From the NCBI GenBank assembly GCA_005888695.1, contig VBBH01000202.1, forward strand, positions 1-5,142: 5,142 nucleotides of DNA, given 5' to 3'. Positions within the stretch are counted from its first letter, which is position 1. Each line of letters opens with the position of its first letter. The position numbers and the translations under genes are program-made. Under the pieces are notes generated by a model. The model worked only from the letters and a program-made list of their open reading frames with translations, was not told the DNA's origin and did not search any database. The stretch is from Candidatus Bathyarchaeota archaeon. GTDB lineage: Archaea > Thermoproteota > Bathyarchaeia > 40CM-2-53-6. This document shows, piece after piece, positions 1 through 5,048 of this stretch.

Positions 1-522
1 TTGGGCGGAACACCACTTGGAAGAATATTCCTGGGCGTTGGAGCCCTATTCGTAATGGTGGGATCGTATCCGTTGATCAATAGTTGCAGCTCATTCGCTT
101 ATTGCAACTGGTTCACAGCAGTATCAGCAGGGCCAGGATTACTGTTCGCCGGGATTGGAGGGTTGATCATCTGGGAGAACTATGGAGGACGTAGCAGTAT
201 CGATTATTACTTGACGAATTATCGATTGGTCGAGACTAAGGCTGGACGAGTTGTAGGACAGGTTCCTAGGAAATTGTTCAAGGGAGAACCAATAGCCCGC
301 TTTCTAGCCCAAGACTCCTCGTACGACCAAGGTGGAACAGCCGTCTACAACGTAAGCGTCCACGATCCCGAATCGGGAGACGTGTTGATGCGCTTGAACG
401 ATATGCCCAGGGAGTCTGTAGAGTCTTTGGCAACGCTTGGAGGAGTTGTCTATTGTGAACAGTGCGGTCGCGGCAATACTCCAAGCCAGAGGACATGTCA
501 GTCCTGTGGCTCGACCCTCTAG
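1..522 (+). CDS. Two-TM membrane protein with bPH-like region and C-terminal zinc ribbon
   Basis: Function unknown. The 173-residue reading frame opens with TTG on the first base of the window, so the true start could lie further left. Residues about 7-26 and 39-58 are hydrophobic and likely span the membrane. The loop between them holds Cys29 and Cys35, which could pair if it faces outside. Residues about 69-90 (YYLTNYRLVETK and onward) resemble the start of bacterial PH-like (bPH) domains, which typically follow two N-terminal helices; this is a resemblance by eye. The C-terminus has Cys152, Cys155, Cys166 and Cys169 in a CxxC-x10-CxxC arrangement, a classic zinc ribbon, common in small archaeal membrane proteins. 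It ends in TAG and converges on the cinA-like gene 22 bp away, so it is a separate transcription unit. I am confident it is coding and that the TM segments and zinc ribbon are real, and less sure of the PH-like fold. Confidence 0.8.
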   Translation: MGGTPLGRIFLGVGALFVMVGSYPLINSCSSFAYCNWFTAVSAGPGLLFAGIGGLIIWENYGGRSSIDYYLTNYRLVETKAGRVVGQVPRKLFKGEPIARFLAQDSSYDQGGTAVYNVSVHDPESGDVLMRLNDMPRESVESLATLGGVVYCEQCGRGNTPSQRTCQSCGSTL

Positions 523-528
523 AGACAG

Positions 529-540
529 AAGAGCTCTTTT
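529..540. terminator. Possible weak terminator between convergent genes
   Basis: The 22-bp gap between two convergent genes contains the perfect palindrome AAGAGCTCTT at 529-538, running into a T-rich tract (TCTTTT) on the plus strand. Archaeal termination relies largely on T-runs, so this may end the plus-strand zinc-ribbon gene. The palindrome is too short to make a stable hairpin, so support is limited. Confidence 0.25.
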
Positions 541-544
541 CACG

Positions 545-1333
545 TTACTTGGAAATCCGAAGCTCACTCAACTGCTTCAGGATGTAGGAAGCAGCCTCGC
601 CAAGCTTTTCCCTTCCACTCTCAGTTAGACTGTAAATGTGAAGTTCGATCAACGGTCGTCCAGTAGTCTCGCTGCCGCGAGGATGAGACTTGAAGTATAG
701 GCCTGGAAATAGGCGCCTTACTCGTGTAATCACCGGGGCGAACGCCGACTCGACAATTCCATCAATTTTTAGAGTTGTCTCGATGGGAGCTCTCCCGCCA
801 CTTTTCTCGAGTAATGGAATAACCGATTCTCTGAAGATGGCTTCCATTTCCCGTGGAACACCGGGCAATGAAATAATTGTCGTGGATCCTTTCTCGATCA
901 GAACTCCAGGTGCCGTCCCCACGGAATTACTCAATGGACTACCCTCCTTGGGCAGCATCGCCATCTTTCTCCTCGGACCGATCATCTTCGCCGGCCTTTC
1001 CATTCTTTTGTAGAATTGACGCACCATCTCCAATGCAGTCTCATTCAGTTGGACCCGTGTGCCCAGAGCTCTGGCAATGCCTTTCAATGTCATATCATCA
1101 GGCGTTGGTCCCAACCCGCCTAATGTAAACAGCAATCGAGGCTTTCGACGCAACGATTCCTCAACGGCGGTCGCAATCTCATTCAAAGAATCCGGAATCG
1201 TCGTGATCCTGCGGAGGAGCCAGCCGTGGTCCCTTAACCTCTGTGCAATCCAGTTGCTGTTCGTGTCCAGTGTGTGCCCGATCAATAACTCGTTTCCAAT
1301 GGTGACGATCTCCACGGAATTCTTCTTCCTCAA
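545..1333 (-). CDS. cinA: CinA-family (COG1058) molybdopterin-binding-fold protein
   Basis: This is the N-terminal CinA/MoaB-like module as a stand-alone protein of 262 residues. The archaeal form is usually about 250-260 residues and is often labelled nicotinamide mononucleotide deamidase-related. Visible signatures are IGNELL (12-17), the TLGGLGPTPDDMT loop (70-82), NSVGTAPG (136-143) and LPGVPREME (156-164). Residues about 185-255 (KSHPRG at 215-220) match the KH-like second domain of CinA. The C-terminal PncC-type deamidase domain of bacterial CinA is absent, so NMN deamidation should not be assumed; a pyrophosphatase acting on ADP-ribose or related nucleotides is known for this module in bacterial CinA. 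The start is uncertain: TTG at 1333 has an in-frame TAG seven codons upstream, and a GTG at codon 7 would give a protein starting directly at EIVTIGNELL, closer to the family norm. It lies 64 bp downstream of the transporter with no clear promoter between, so co-transcription is likely. Confidence 0.93.
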   Translation of the reverse strand: MRKKNSVEIVTIGNELLIGHTLDTNSNWIAQRLRDHGWLLRRITTIPDSLNEIATAVEESLRRKPRLLFTLGGLGPTPDDMTLKGIARALGTRVQLNETALEMVRQFYKRMERPAKMIGPRRKMAMLPKEGSPLSNSVGTAPGVLIEKGSTTIISLPGVPREMEAIFRESVIPLLEKSGGRAPIETTLKIDGIVESAFAPVITRVRRLFPGLYFKSHPRGSETTGRPLIELHIYSLTESGREKLGEAASYILKQLSELRISK

Positions 1334-1397
1334 TTCTGGCCGACGCCTCTACATCAGGTCGTAGAACCCACTACTTGAGTGCAACAAGGAACGGTTT

Positions 1398-2351
1398 CTA
1401 GGCGGCGCGTTTGGTGTTAACTAGATACACGCCAGTCAGAATGAGTAGTAAGCTCACGACGGTCCAGACGCTGACTGCTTCTTGTAGGATGAGTGCACTT
1501 GTTAGGACTCCGAAGACAGGGACGAGATTGCTGAATATTGAGGCTCTTCCCGCGCCGATCTTTGTGACCCCCTCGATGTAGAGGTAGTAGCCGACTATTG
1601 TGGAGAGTAGGGCGAGGTAGAGTATTCCTATCCATGAGTTGAAGTTCCATGTATAGTTCCAGGGTTGTTCGACAAGGGAGAATGGGGCGAGGAAGATTAG
1701 GCCGAAGACGGCCATCCAGGAATTGATCGAGAGACTGCTAACATGAATGCCCTCTTGGTTGAAGTTGGTTTTCTGGACGAATCTTCTCAGGAGGATCGTA
1801 TAGAGAGCGTAGGATAATGCTCCGAAGAAGACGAGGCTGAGCCCCAAGGGACGGTTTAGAACTCCAGTGTTGGGACTGAGGAAACCAATCAGGACAACGC
1901 CGGATAATCCGACTAGTAGACCGAGAATTTTCCATTTTGTCAGTCGTTCCTGTGCGTAGACGCTGGCGAGGACACCGATCATTACGGGGCCCGCGCCGAT
2001 AACAATGCTATCGTCACTGGCAGCAGCGTACTTTACACCGTAGAGGAAGAAGATCTGGTAGAGTGTCGTGGAGAATATACCGAGCAGAACGAGTGTGGGA
2101 ATCCATTCTCTTCGAATGTGGATCTTGCCTTCTCGAAAGCGGAGGATTAGAAAGAGAACCGGGACAACGATAACGTAACGGATCACTGCGATCGAAACAG
2201 TCGGGAGTCCCGCTGCGAGCACGCGTCCCACGGGCCAAGCTGCTCCCCAGATCAACATTGTGAGAATGAGTTGTGAATAGACGATGTAGTTCGCGTGAGC
2301 TGTCTTAGGGACGGATGATACTATCGTTGATTGAGAATATTCGGGCTTCAC
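1398..2351 (-). CDS. EamA/DMT-superfamily ten-helix transporter
   Basis: A probable membrane exporter of metabolites or drugs; the substrate cannot be read from sequence. The 317-residue protein has about ten hydrophobic segments, roughly 24-46, 51-71, 83-103, 113-133, 140-158, 168-187, 210-227, 239-259, 269-289 and 294-312, in the two five-helix EamA repeats typical of the drug/metabolite transporter superfamily. TM1 carries the family WG motif (IWGAAWPVGR, 34-43), and the second repeat has YYLYIEGVTKIGAGRASIFSNLVPV at about 255-279, the usual conserved stretch before the last helices. Length is normal for the family apart from a slightly long polar N-terminus of about 23 residues. The start is GTG at 2351; an in-frame TAG lies three codons upstream, so no longer form is possible. 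A 13-codon upstream ORF overlaps this GTG (see separate entry). The next in-frame Met (32) is inside TM1 and unlikely. Confidence 0.95.
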   Translation of the reverse strand: MKPEYSQSTIVSSVPKTAHANYIVYSQLILTMLIWGAAWPVGRVLAAGLPTVSIAVIRYVIVVPVLFLILRFREGKIHIRREWIPTLVLLGIFSTTLYQIFFLYGVKYAAASDDSIVIGAGPVMIGVLASVYAQERLTKWKILGLLVGLSGVVLIGFLSPNTGVLNRPLGLSLVFFGALSYALYTILLRRFVQKTNFNQEGIHVSSLSINSWMAVFGLIFLAPFSLVEQPWNYTWNFNSWIGILYLALLSTIVGYYLYIEGVTKIGAGRASIFSNLVPVFGVLTSALILQEAVSVWTVVSLLLILTGVYLVNTKRAA

Positions 2352-2389
2352 GCTTGACTAACGTCCCACCTGAACGGATGTTGCTTCAT
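2348..2389 (-). other. Possible upstream ORF overlapping the transporter start
   Basis: An ATG at 2389 opens a 13-codon frame (MKQHPFRWDVSQA) whose TGA overlaps the GTG start of the transporter in the arrangement GTGA. Such overlaps are typical of translational coupling. A G-rich stretch (AGGTGGG) inside the short frame lies about 14 bases before the GTG, rather far for a ribosome site. Whether it is translated depends on where transcription begins, and an ORF this short can easily arise by chance. Confidence 0.25.
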
Positions 2390-2390
2390 G

Positions 2391-2398
2391 GGATATGT
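2391..2398 (-). promoter_or_regulatory. Possible TATA-like element upstream of the transporter
   Basis: On the minus strand ACATATCC lies about 44 bases before the transporter GTG. An archaeal TATA box there would put transcription start near 2368 and leave a leader of under 20 bases. A second AT-rich stretch, AATAATTTT near 2447-2455, could instead be a more distant TATA box or the T-rich end of the upstream small gene. No purine-rich BRE is evident at either. Confidence 0.25.
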
Positions 2399-2466
2399 AC
2401 CTTGACTCTGGATCTTGCCGTCAAACTGTTGAGAGGTCGGGGATGGAAAATTATTGGAGTGTGCAC

Positions 2467-2718
2467 TTATTCCTCGGACTCGGAATCTTCTTTCCGGGCC
2501 TTCGGTGCTTTCTCTCCTAATTCACTTGCAGGCTTAGGTGGCGGATTGACCAGATCAGGTCTTACGAAGTATTCGATGGGGACCCAGCGGGCTCTCTGTG
2601 CGCCCTTGATCCATGCGCCGTTTCCGTCGACCCATTCTACGGTTCCTTCGATTGTTTCTTTGTTGTGGAGTGTTACGGACACTGTGTCCCCTGGCTTTGG
2701 CATACTGCCTGTTGACAT
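2467..2718 (-). CDS. Small beta-rich (Sm/SH3-barrel-like?) protein with acidic tail
   Basis: I do not recognise a named family. The 83-residue product has a compact N-terminal part (about 7-52), beginning PKPGDTVSVTLHNKETIEGT and containing VEWVDGNGAWIKG, with alternating hydrophobic residues and turn glycines. This reads as a small beta-barrel of the Sm-like or SH3/KOW type; the fold is an inference. Residues 58-83 are Pro-, Lys- and Glu-rich and end in an acidic run (EDSESEE), probably disordered. Start is ATG at 2718, with an in-frame TAG upstream; a second ATG at codon 6 (MPKPGD) is also possible. No Shine-Dalgarno site is visible before either. It lies 36 bp after the helical small gene that follows parA, in the same direction, so it probably shares that transcript. 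The composition and conserved-looking core argue that this strand, not the longer antisense frame, is coding. Confidence 0.72.
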   Translation of the reverse strand: MSTGSMPKPGDTVSVTLHNKETIEGTVEWVDGNGAWIKGAQRARWVPIEYFVRPDLVNPPPKPASELGEKAPKARKEDSESEE

Positions 2719-2754
2719 GGATGATGAATCGCGCGGGTTTGCAGAGTGGCTTAA

Positions 2755-3075
2755 CTAGGTTTCTTTATCCGGCTCGCTGGCAGGGACGGTCCTCGACTGC
2801 AACTCTTCCGCGACTGCCTTGTACAATTCCGGATATTTGGCTCGCAAGGCTTCTTCGACTTCTGCACTGCTACTCCGGGCCCAATCTCTTGCTCCATCCT
2901 CGTCCGTCTTGATCAAGTATAGGAGTAGTGCTTTGGCCTTGACAGACCAGACTGGGAATGCTGAGTCGGATAGGGCCTCTACGCAGGCCTCATGCAATAA
3001 TGATGCGCCTAGAGTTCTCGGAGTGGTTCCATCGCCGAGTCTCTGTGGTACGAGCCGGTCTAGACCGGTAGCCAA
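2755..3075 (-). CDS. Hypothetical helical protein downstream of parA
   Basis: Unrecognised 106-residue protein. It looks soluble and mostly helical, with probable helices at about 22-38 (TLGASLLHEACVEALSD), 44-57 (SVKAKALLLYLIKT) and 70-95 (a Glu/Ala-rich segment containing EVEEALRAKYPELYKAVAEEL). The C-terminus is short and polar. It has no helix-turn-helix or ParB-type motif that I can see, so it should not be called ParB. Start is TTG at 3075, the only option before in-frame ATA and TGA codons; no strong ribosome site precedes it. It follows the ParA stop by 30 bp on the same strand, which suggests co-transcription and a possible partner role, but that is inference from position only. A 14-bp perfect palindrome covers its codons 3-7. 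Confidence 0.7.
   Translation of the reverse strand: MATGLDRLVPQRLGDGTTPRTLGASLLHEACVEALSDSAFPVWSVKAKALLLYLIKTDEDGARDWARSSSAEVEEALRAKYPELYKAVAEELQSRTVPASEPDKET
3055..3068. repeat. 14-bp perfect palindrome at the start of the helical gene
   Basis: CCGGTCTAGACCGG reads the same on both strands and lies just inside the 5' end of the gene downstream of parA. It could be an operator-type site in the parA operon. A palindrome of this length is expected about 0.3 times by chance in a window this size, so the evidence for function is weak. Confidence 0.4.
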
Positions 3076-3105
3076 TATGCCGGCTCAGCTCTAGAGATCG
3101 GAGAC

Positions 3106-3873
3106 TTAGGCTTCGATGACCACAGGAACACGTAGCAGTTCGACCGCCAGGTTCCTGTAGGCTTCGCTAGCAGGATTCTTCTTGTCATAGATAATCCCGG
3201 GCACTCCCTTGCTTGGTGCTTCAGCCATTCGGACGGATCGTGGGACGACAGTTTTGAGGACGCGTTCGCCGAAGTTTGCCTTCACCATATCCTGGACCTT
3301 GCGGGATAGTGCGGTTCTGCGGTCGAACATTGTTAGGACTATGCGATAATCGAATTTGGCGTTGAGACGGGTGGTAACGAGGTCCATGATCCTGAGCAGG
3401 GAGGGTAACCCTTCCATTGGATAGTACTCGCACTGCACAGCGATAAGCAATAGACTACTTGTGATCAATGCATTGAGAGTTAACAGTCCAATGTTGGGTG
3501 GACAGTCGATTATTACGTGGTCATAATTGTCCTGTATTGGTTTGAGCATGTTGCGTAGTATGTATTCTCTGCCTGGTGCGGAGAGTAGTTCGACTTCTGC
3601 TCCTGTGAAGTCTAGGTTCGATGGGACGAGGGTGAGATTCTCTACGGGAGTTGGTAGTAGAACTTCGGCCAGGGGCTTGTTTTGGGTTAAGACATTGTAG
3701 ATCGTGCTGGGGAGTTTGGCTTTCTCGACTCCGAAGCTTGTAGTCGCACTGCCTTGCGGGTCTAAGTCTACTAAGAGAACTTTCATGCCTCGCATTGCGA
3801 GCGCGGCTGCAACGTTCACGCTAGTAGTGGTCTTCCCTGTGCCGCCCTTATTGTTGAGGACGCTCAGAATCAT
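3106..3873 (-). CDS. parA: ParA/Soj-type partition ATPase
   Basis: A deviant-Walker ATPase that binds DNA non-specifically as an ATP dimer and drives chromosome or plasmid segregation, normally with a centromere-binding partner. The 255-residue length and immediate start at the P-loop fit the short Soj/chromosomal type with no N-terminal DNA-binding extension. Visible motifs are the deviant Walker A KGGTGKTTT (9-17, with both Lys9 and Lys14), Walker A' DLDPQGSAT (36-44), Walker B VIIDCPP (120-126, Asp123), the TMFDRRTALSRKV segment (181-193), and PRSVRMAEAPSKGVPGIIYD (211-230) with the basic residues and EAPS motif usual for ParA. Start is ATG at 3873, directly before the P-loop strand, as expected. 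No Shine-Dalgarno site is visible, so a leaderless or weakly initiated mRNA is possible. It is preceded by the 324-bp gap after scpB and followed by two small genes; no ParB is in the window. Minimal MinD/Mrp alternatives are ruled out by the DPQGS motif and C-terminal pattern. Confidence 0.96.
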   Translation of the reverse strand: MILSVLNNKGGTGKTTTSVNVAAALAMRGMKVLLVDLDPQGSATTSFGVEKAKLPSTIYNVLTQNKPLAEVLLPTPVENLTLVPSNLDFTGAEVELLSAPGREYILRNMLKPIQDNYDHVIIDCPPNIGLLTLNALITSSLLLIAVQCEYYPMEGLPSLLRIMDLVTTRLNAKFDYRIVLTMFDRRTALSRKVQDMVKANFGERVLKTVVPRSVRMAEAPSKGVPGIIYDKKNPASEAYRNLAVELLRVPVVIEA

Positions 3874-3948
3874 GGGCGTATCGGGGACGTAGGGCTATGT
3901 TTGACTAAGAAGTTCGAGACAGGAAACAGACCTAGGGGACATTACCAA

Positions 3949-3968
3949 GGTCCTGTATTGACAGGATC
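3949..3968 (-). other. Hairpin in the likely parA leader
   Basis: TCCTGT (3951-3956) and ACAGGA (3961-3966) form a perfect 6-bp stem with an ATTG loop; G3950 with T3967 and G3949 with C3968 extend it to eight pairs including one G-T wobble. It lies 76-95 bases before the parA start codon. If transcription starts near 3990 it would be in the 5' leader. The stem directly abuts the TTACCAAG half-site at 3942-3949. Confidence 0.5.
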
Positions 3969-3990
3969 GGGTCAACGAGAATGATTCGGG

Positions 3991-4015
3991 TACCATCGAG
4001 TTTGTACTCTTGGTA
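3991..4015 (-). repeat. Imperfect inverted repeat TACCA-tc-GAGT / ACTC-t-TGGTA
   Basis: TACCA (3991-3995) pairs with TGGTA (4011-4015), and GAGT (3998-4001) with ACTC (4006-4009), around a TTGT loop, leaving a small 2-by-1 internal mismatch. The total is nine pairs. It is either a hairpin or a dyad operator upstream of parA. Its right arm is shared with the second repeat at 4011-4036, so the two pairings are mutually exclusive as RNA structures. Confidence 0.5.
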
Positions 4016-4036
4016 TTAAACCGGATAACGATACCA
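4011..4036 (-). promoter_or_regulatory. TATA-like box within an inverted repeat, likely parA promoter/operator
   Basis: On the minus strand TTTAATA (4020-4014) is the best archaeal TATA-box match in the gap. It would place transcription start near 3990, giving parA a leader of about 115 bases. The box overlaps one arm of an inverted repeat, TGGTAT (4011-4016) and ATACCA (4031-4036), separated by 14 bases, so a protein bound to the repeat could block the promoter. No purine-rich BRE is seen upstream of the box (the flank is CCGG), and a weaker AACATAG near 3893-3899, about 24 bases before the ATG, could serve a leaderless transcript instead. Confidence 0.35.
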
Positions 4037-4197
4037 GATTATTAGTAATGCCGTTCAGATGGGGTGGATTACCTGGAAGATAGGCAGGAACGTTGTAAGA
4101 ACACATGAAGAGAGGCTCTGGAATTGATCGTTAACTGAACAGAAGGCCCAGGTGGCTATATGCAACGAACGAGAGTGAGAGTGGAGTGATATTTTCC

Positions 4198-4887
4198 CTA
4201 AGCACTGGGGGCGTCGGGATTACCGAAGACGTACTTTAGCTCCTTCTTCATCTCGATCACGTCATGGTTGAGGTTGAAGTAGTCGGCGAAGGTGCTTGTT
4301 GTCCTCAGGACCCTGGTTTTTCCAACCTTCTCATCTGTTATCAGGTCCATTTCCCTCAGTTGTTTGACGTGTCCGTAGGCGAGTTTTCCACGAACGAGGA
4401 CTACGTAGGCTTGTTTGACGGGCTGCTTCAAAGCGATGAACCCAAGGGTCCTGAGGGGTCCCGGGGTCAATAATGGACGGTTGGACAATCTACGGACGTA
4501 TTTGGTCATAGTGGCTTTGAGTTGCATAACCCATCGTCCATCGGGCAGCTCGACGATCTGGATAGGGCTCTCGTTTTGATTGTATTTCTCCATGACAGTC
4601 TGGGCTATTGCTCGTATTTTGTCTTCAGAACGGGCGCCAATCACGTTACCAAGCGTCTTTAGGTCGAGCGGTCGACCTGAAACGTAGAGTGCTGCTTCTA
4701 GCAGCTGTCTTTGTAGTGTCGGATTCTTCGATAGGCCGCTAGTTGAGGCGGATGCCTCTTCCGGATGTGGAATGTCTAGTGTTAGTTCGCTTGTCCCAGT
4801 TTGAGGATCGAGTGGGACTGTCGGCTGGTCCTGGACGGGTTCTGGAGGGGTTGGAGGCCGTCTCTCCAGCTTCTGTTCTGTTTCCAA
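4198..4887 (-). CDS. scpB: ScpB, condensin (Smc-ScpAB) subunit, with Pro-rich N-terminal extension
   Basis: ScpB binds the kleisin ScpA as a dimer and helps Smc organise and separate chromosomes. Of the 229 residues, about 56-206 form the ScpB core: a first winged-helix unit (about 58-125, LLEAALYVSGRPLDLKTLG) and a second (about 137-206) with the family hallmark LLTPGPLRTLGFIALKQPV (139-157), the VRG of the recognition region (165-167) and TTSTFADYFNL (196-206), equivalent to the usual TT..FL.YFGL ending. Residues 1-55 are rich in Pro, Glu, Thr and Ser and look disordered; this extension is unusual compared with the bacterial form. The start is TTG at 4887, the only option after an in-frame TAG six codons upstream; GAGG lies 12 bases before it, rather far. 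The glycine of the common GRP motif near the C-terminus is replaced here (EKVGKTRVLRTT). Its partner scpA is not in view. It probably follows the edge genes in one transcript. Confidence 0.92.
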   Translation of the reverse strand: METEQKLERRPPTPPEPVQDQPTVPLDPQTGTSELTLDIPHPEEASASTSGLSKNPTLQRQLLEAALYVSGRPLDLKTLGNVIGARSEDKIRAIAQTVMEKYNQNESPIQIVELPDGRWVMQLKATMTKYVRRLSNRPLLTPGPLRTLGFIALKQPVKQAYVVLVRGKLAYGHVKQLREMDLITDEKVGKTRVLRTTSTFADYFNLNHDVIEMKKELKYVFGNPDAPSA

Positions 4888-4894
4888 ATACCAG

Positions 4895-5017
4895 CTAGTC
4901 CTCTATGTAGCCCCGTTCAATGTCTGGTAATTTTTTGATTTTCCAAACCTCGGTCAGAGCAAGTGTGACTTCTGGGTCCCGGTTCTCTCTGGAATCCCCA
5001 AAGTCACGTGGCCACAA
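4895..5017 (-). CDS. Possible short ORF or frameshifted tail upstream of scpB
   Basis: A reading frame with no recognised family. From TTG at 5017 it encodes 40 residues starting LWPRDFGDSRENRDPEV and ending ERGYIED, seven bases before the scpB start. The same frame is open without a start codon back to 5077, a total of 60 codons. Its composition is protein-like (mixed charged and hydrophobic residues, few rare codons), but there is no ribosome site and no ATG or GTG. It may be a real small gene, the continuation of the edge gene by a +1 shift (see findings), or chance. Confidence 0.35.
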   Translation of the reverse strand: MWPRDFGDSRENRDPEVTLALTEVWKIKKLPDIERGYIED

Positions 5018-5048
5018 GATTCTGAATTCGTTATTAACAGTGCTGGGC

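Larger units (their letters stand above)
3874..4197. promoter_or_regulatory. 324-bp non-coding gap between scpB and parA
   Basis: No gene is visible; the longest ATG frames are only about a dozen codons and no tRNA pattern is seen. The half nearest parA (about 3940-4040) is dense in inverted repeats: TACCA at 3943-3947, 3991-3995 and 4032-4036 and TGGTA at 4011-4015, plus two hairpins and a TATA-like box, all listed separately. The half nearest scpB (4051-4197) shows little beyond a purine-rich stretch of GAG/GTG units at 4168-4188 on the plus strand and a TATA-like GCATATAG on the minus strand near 4156-4163. The most economical reading is the parA promoter and operator region. A centromere-like site is a second possibility. 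Confidence 0.6.

Noticed and set aside
690..1364. Several plus-strand ORFs inside and upstream of the cinA-like gene
   Set aside because: All are antisense to clear CinA motifs on the minus strand and have no recognisable features of their own.
2315..2758. 147-codon plus-strand ORF crossing the transporter start, the gap and the small beta-rich gene
   Set aside because: It is antisense to two better-supported genes, shows no family pattern, and its sequence over the 83-residue gene is the shadow of a plausible beta-rich protein.
2755..3075. Calling the gene after parA a ParB
   Set aside because: It has no ParB CTPase motif, no helix-turn-helix pattern and is far shorter than ParB; position alone is not enough.
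517..3096. CTCTAGAG occurring at 517-524 and 3089-3096
   Set aside because: About twenty 8-bp palindromes are expected in a window this size, so one repeated by chance is not surprising, and the flanks differ.
4053..4153. GTTCAG/CTGAAC and ACCTGG/CCAGGT complementary pairs in the gap, crossing like a pseudoknot
   Set aside because: Each is only six pairs over about 70-80 bases, with no extension, which is expected by chance.
3874..4197. Search for a tRNA, C/D-box RNA or small ORF in the gap
   Set aside because: No T-loop GTTCRANTC pattern, no paired C and D boxes, and no open frame longer than about a dozen codons from ATG.
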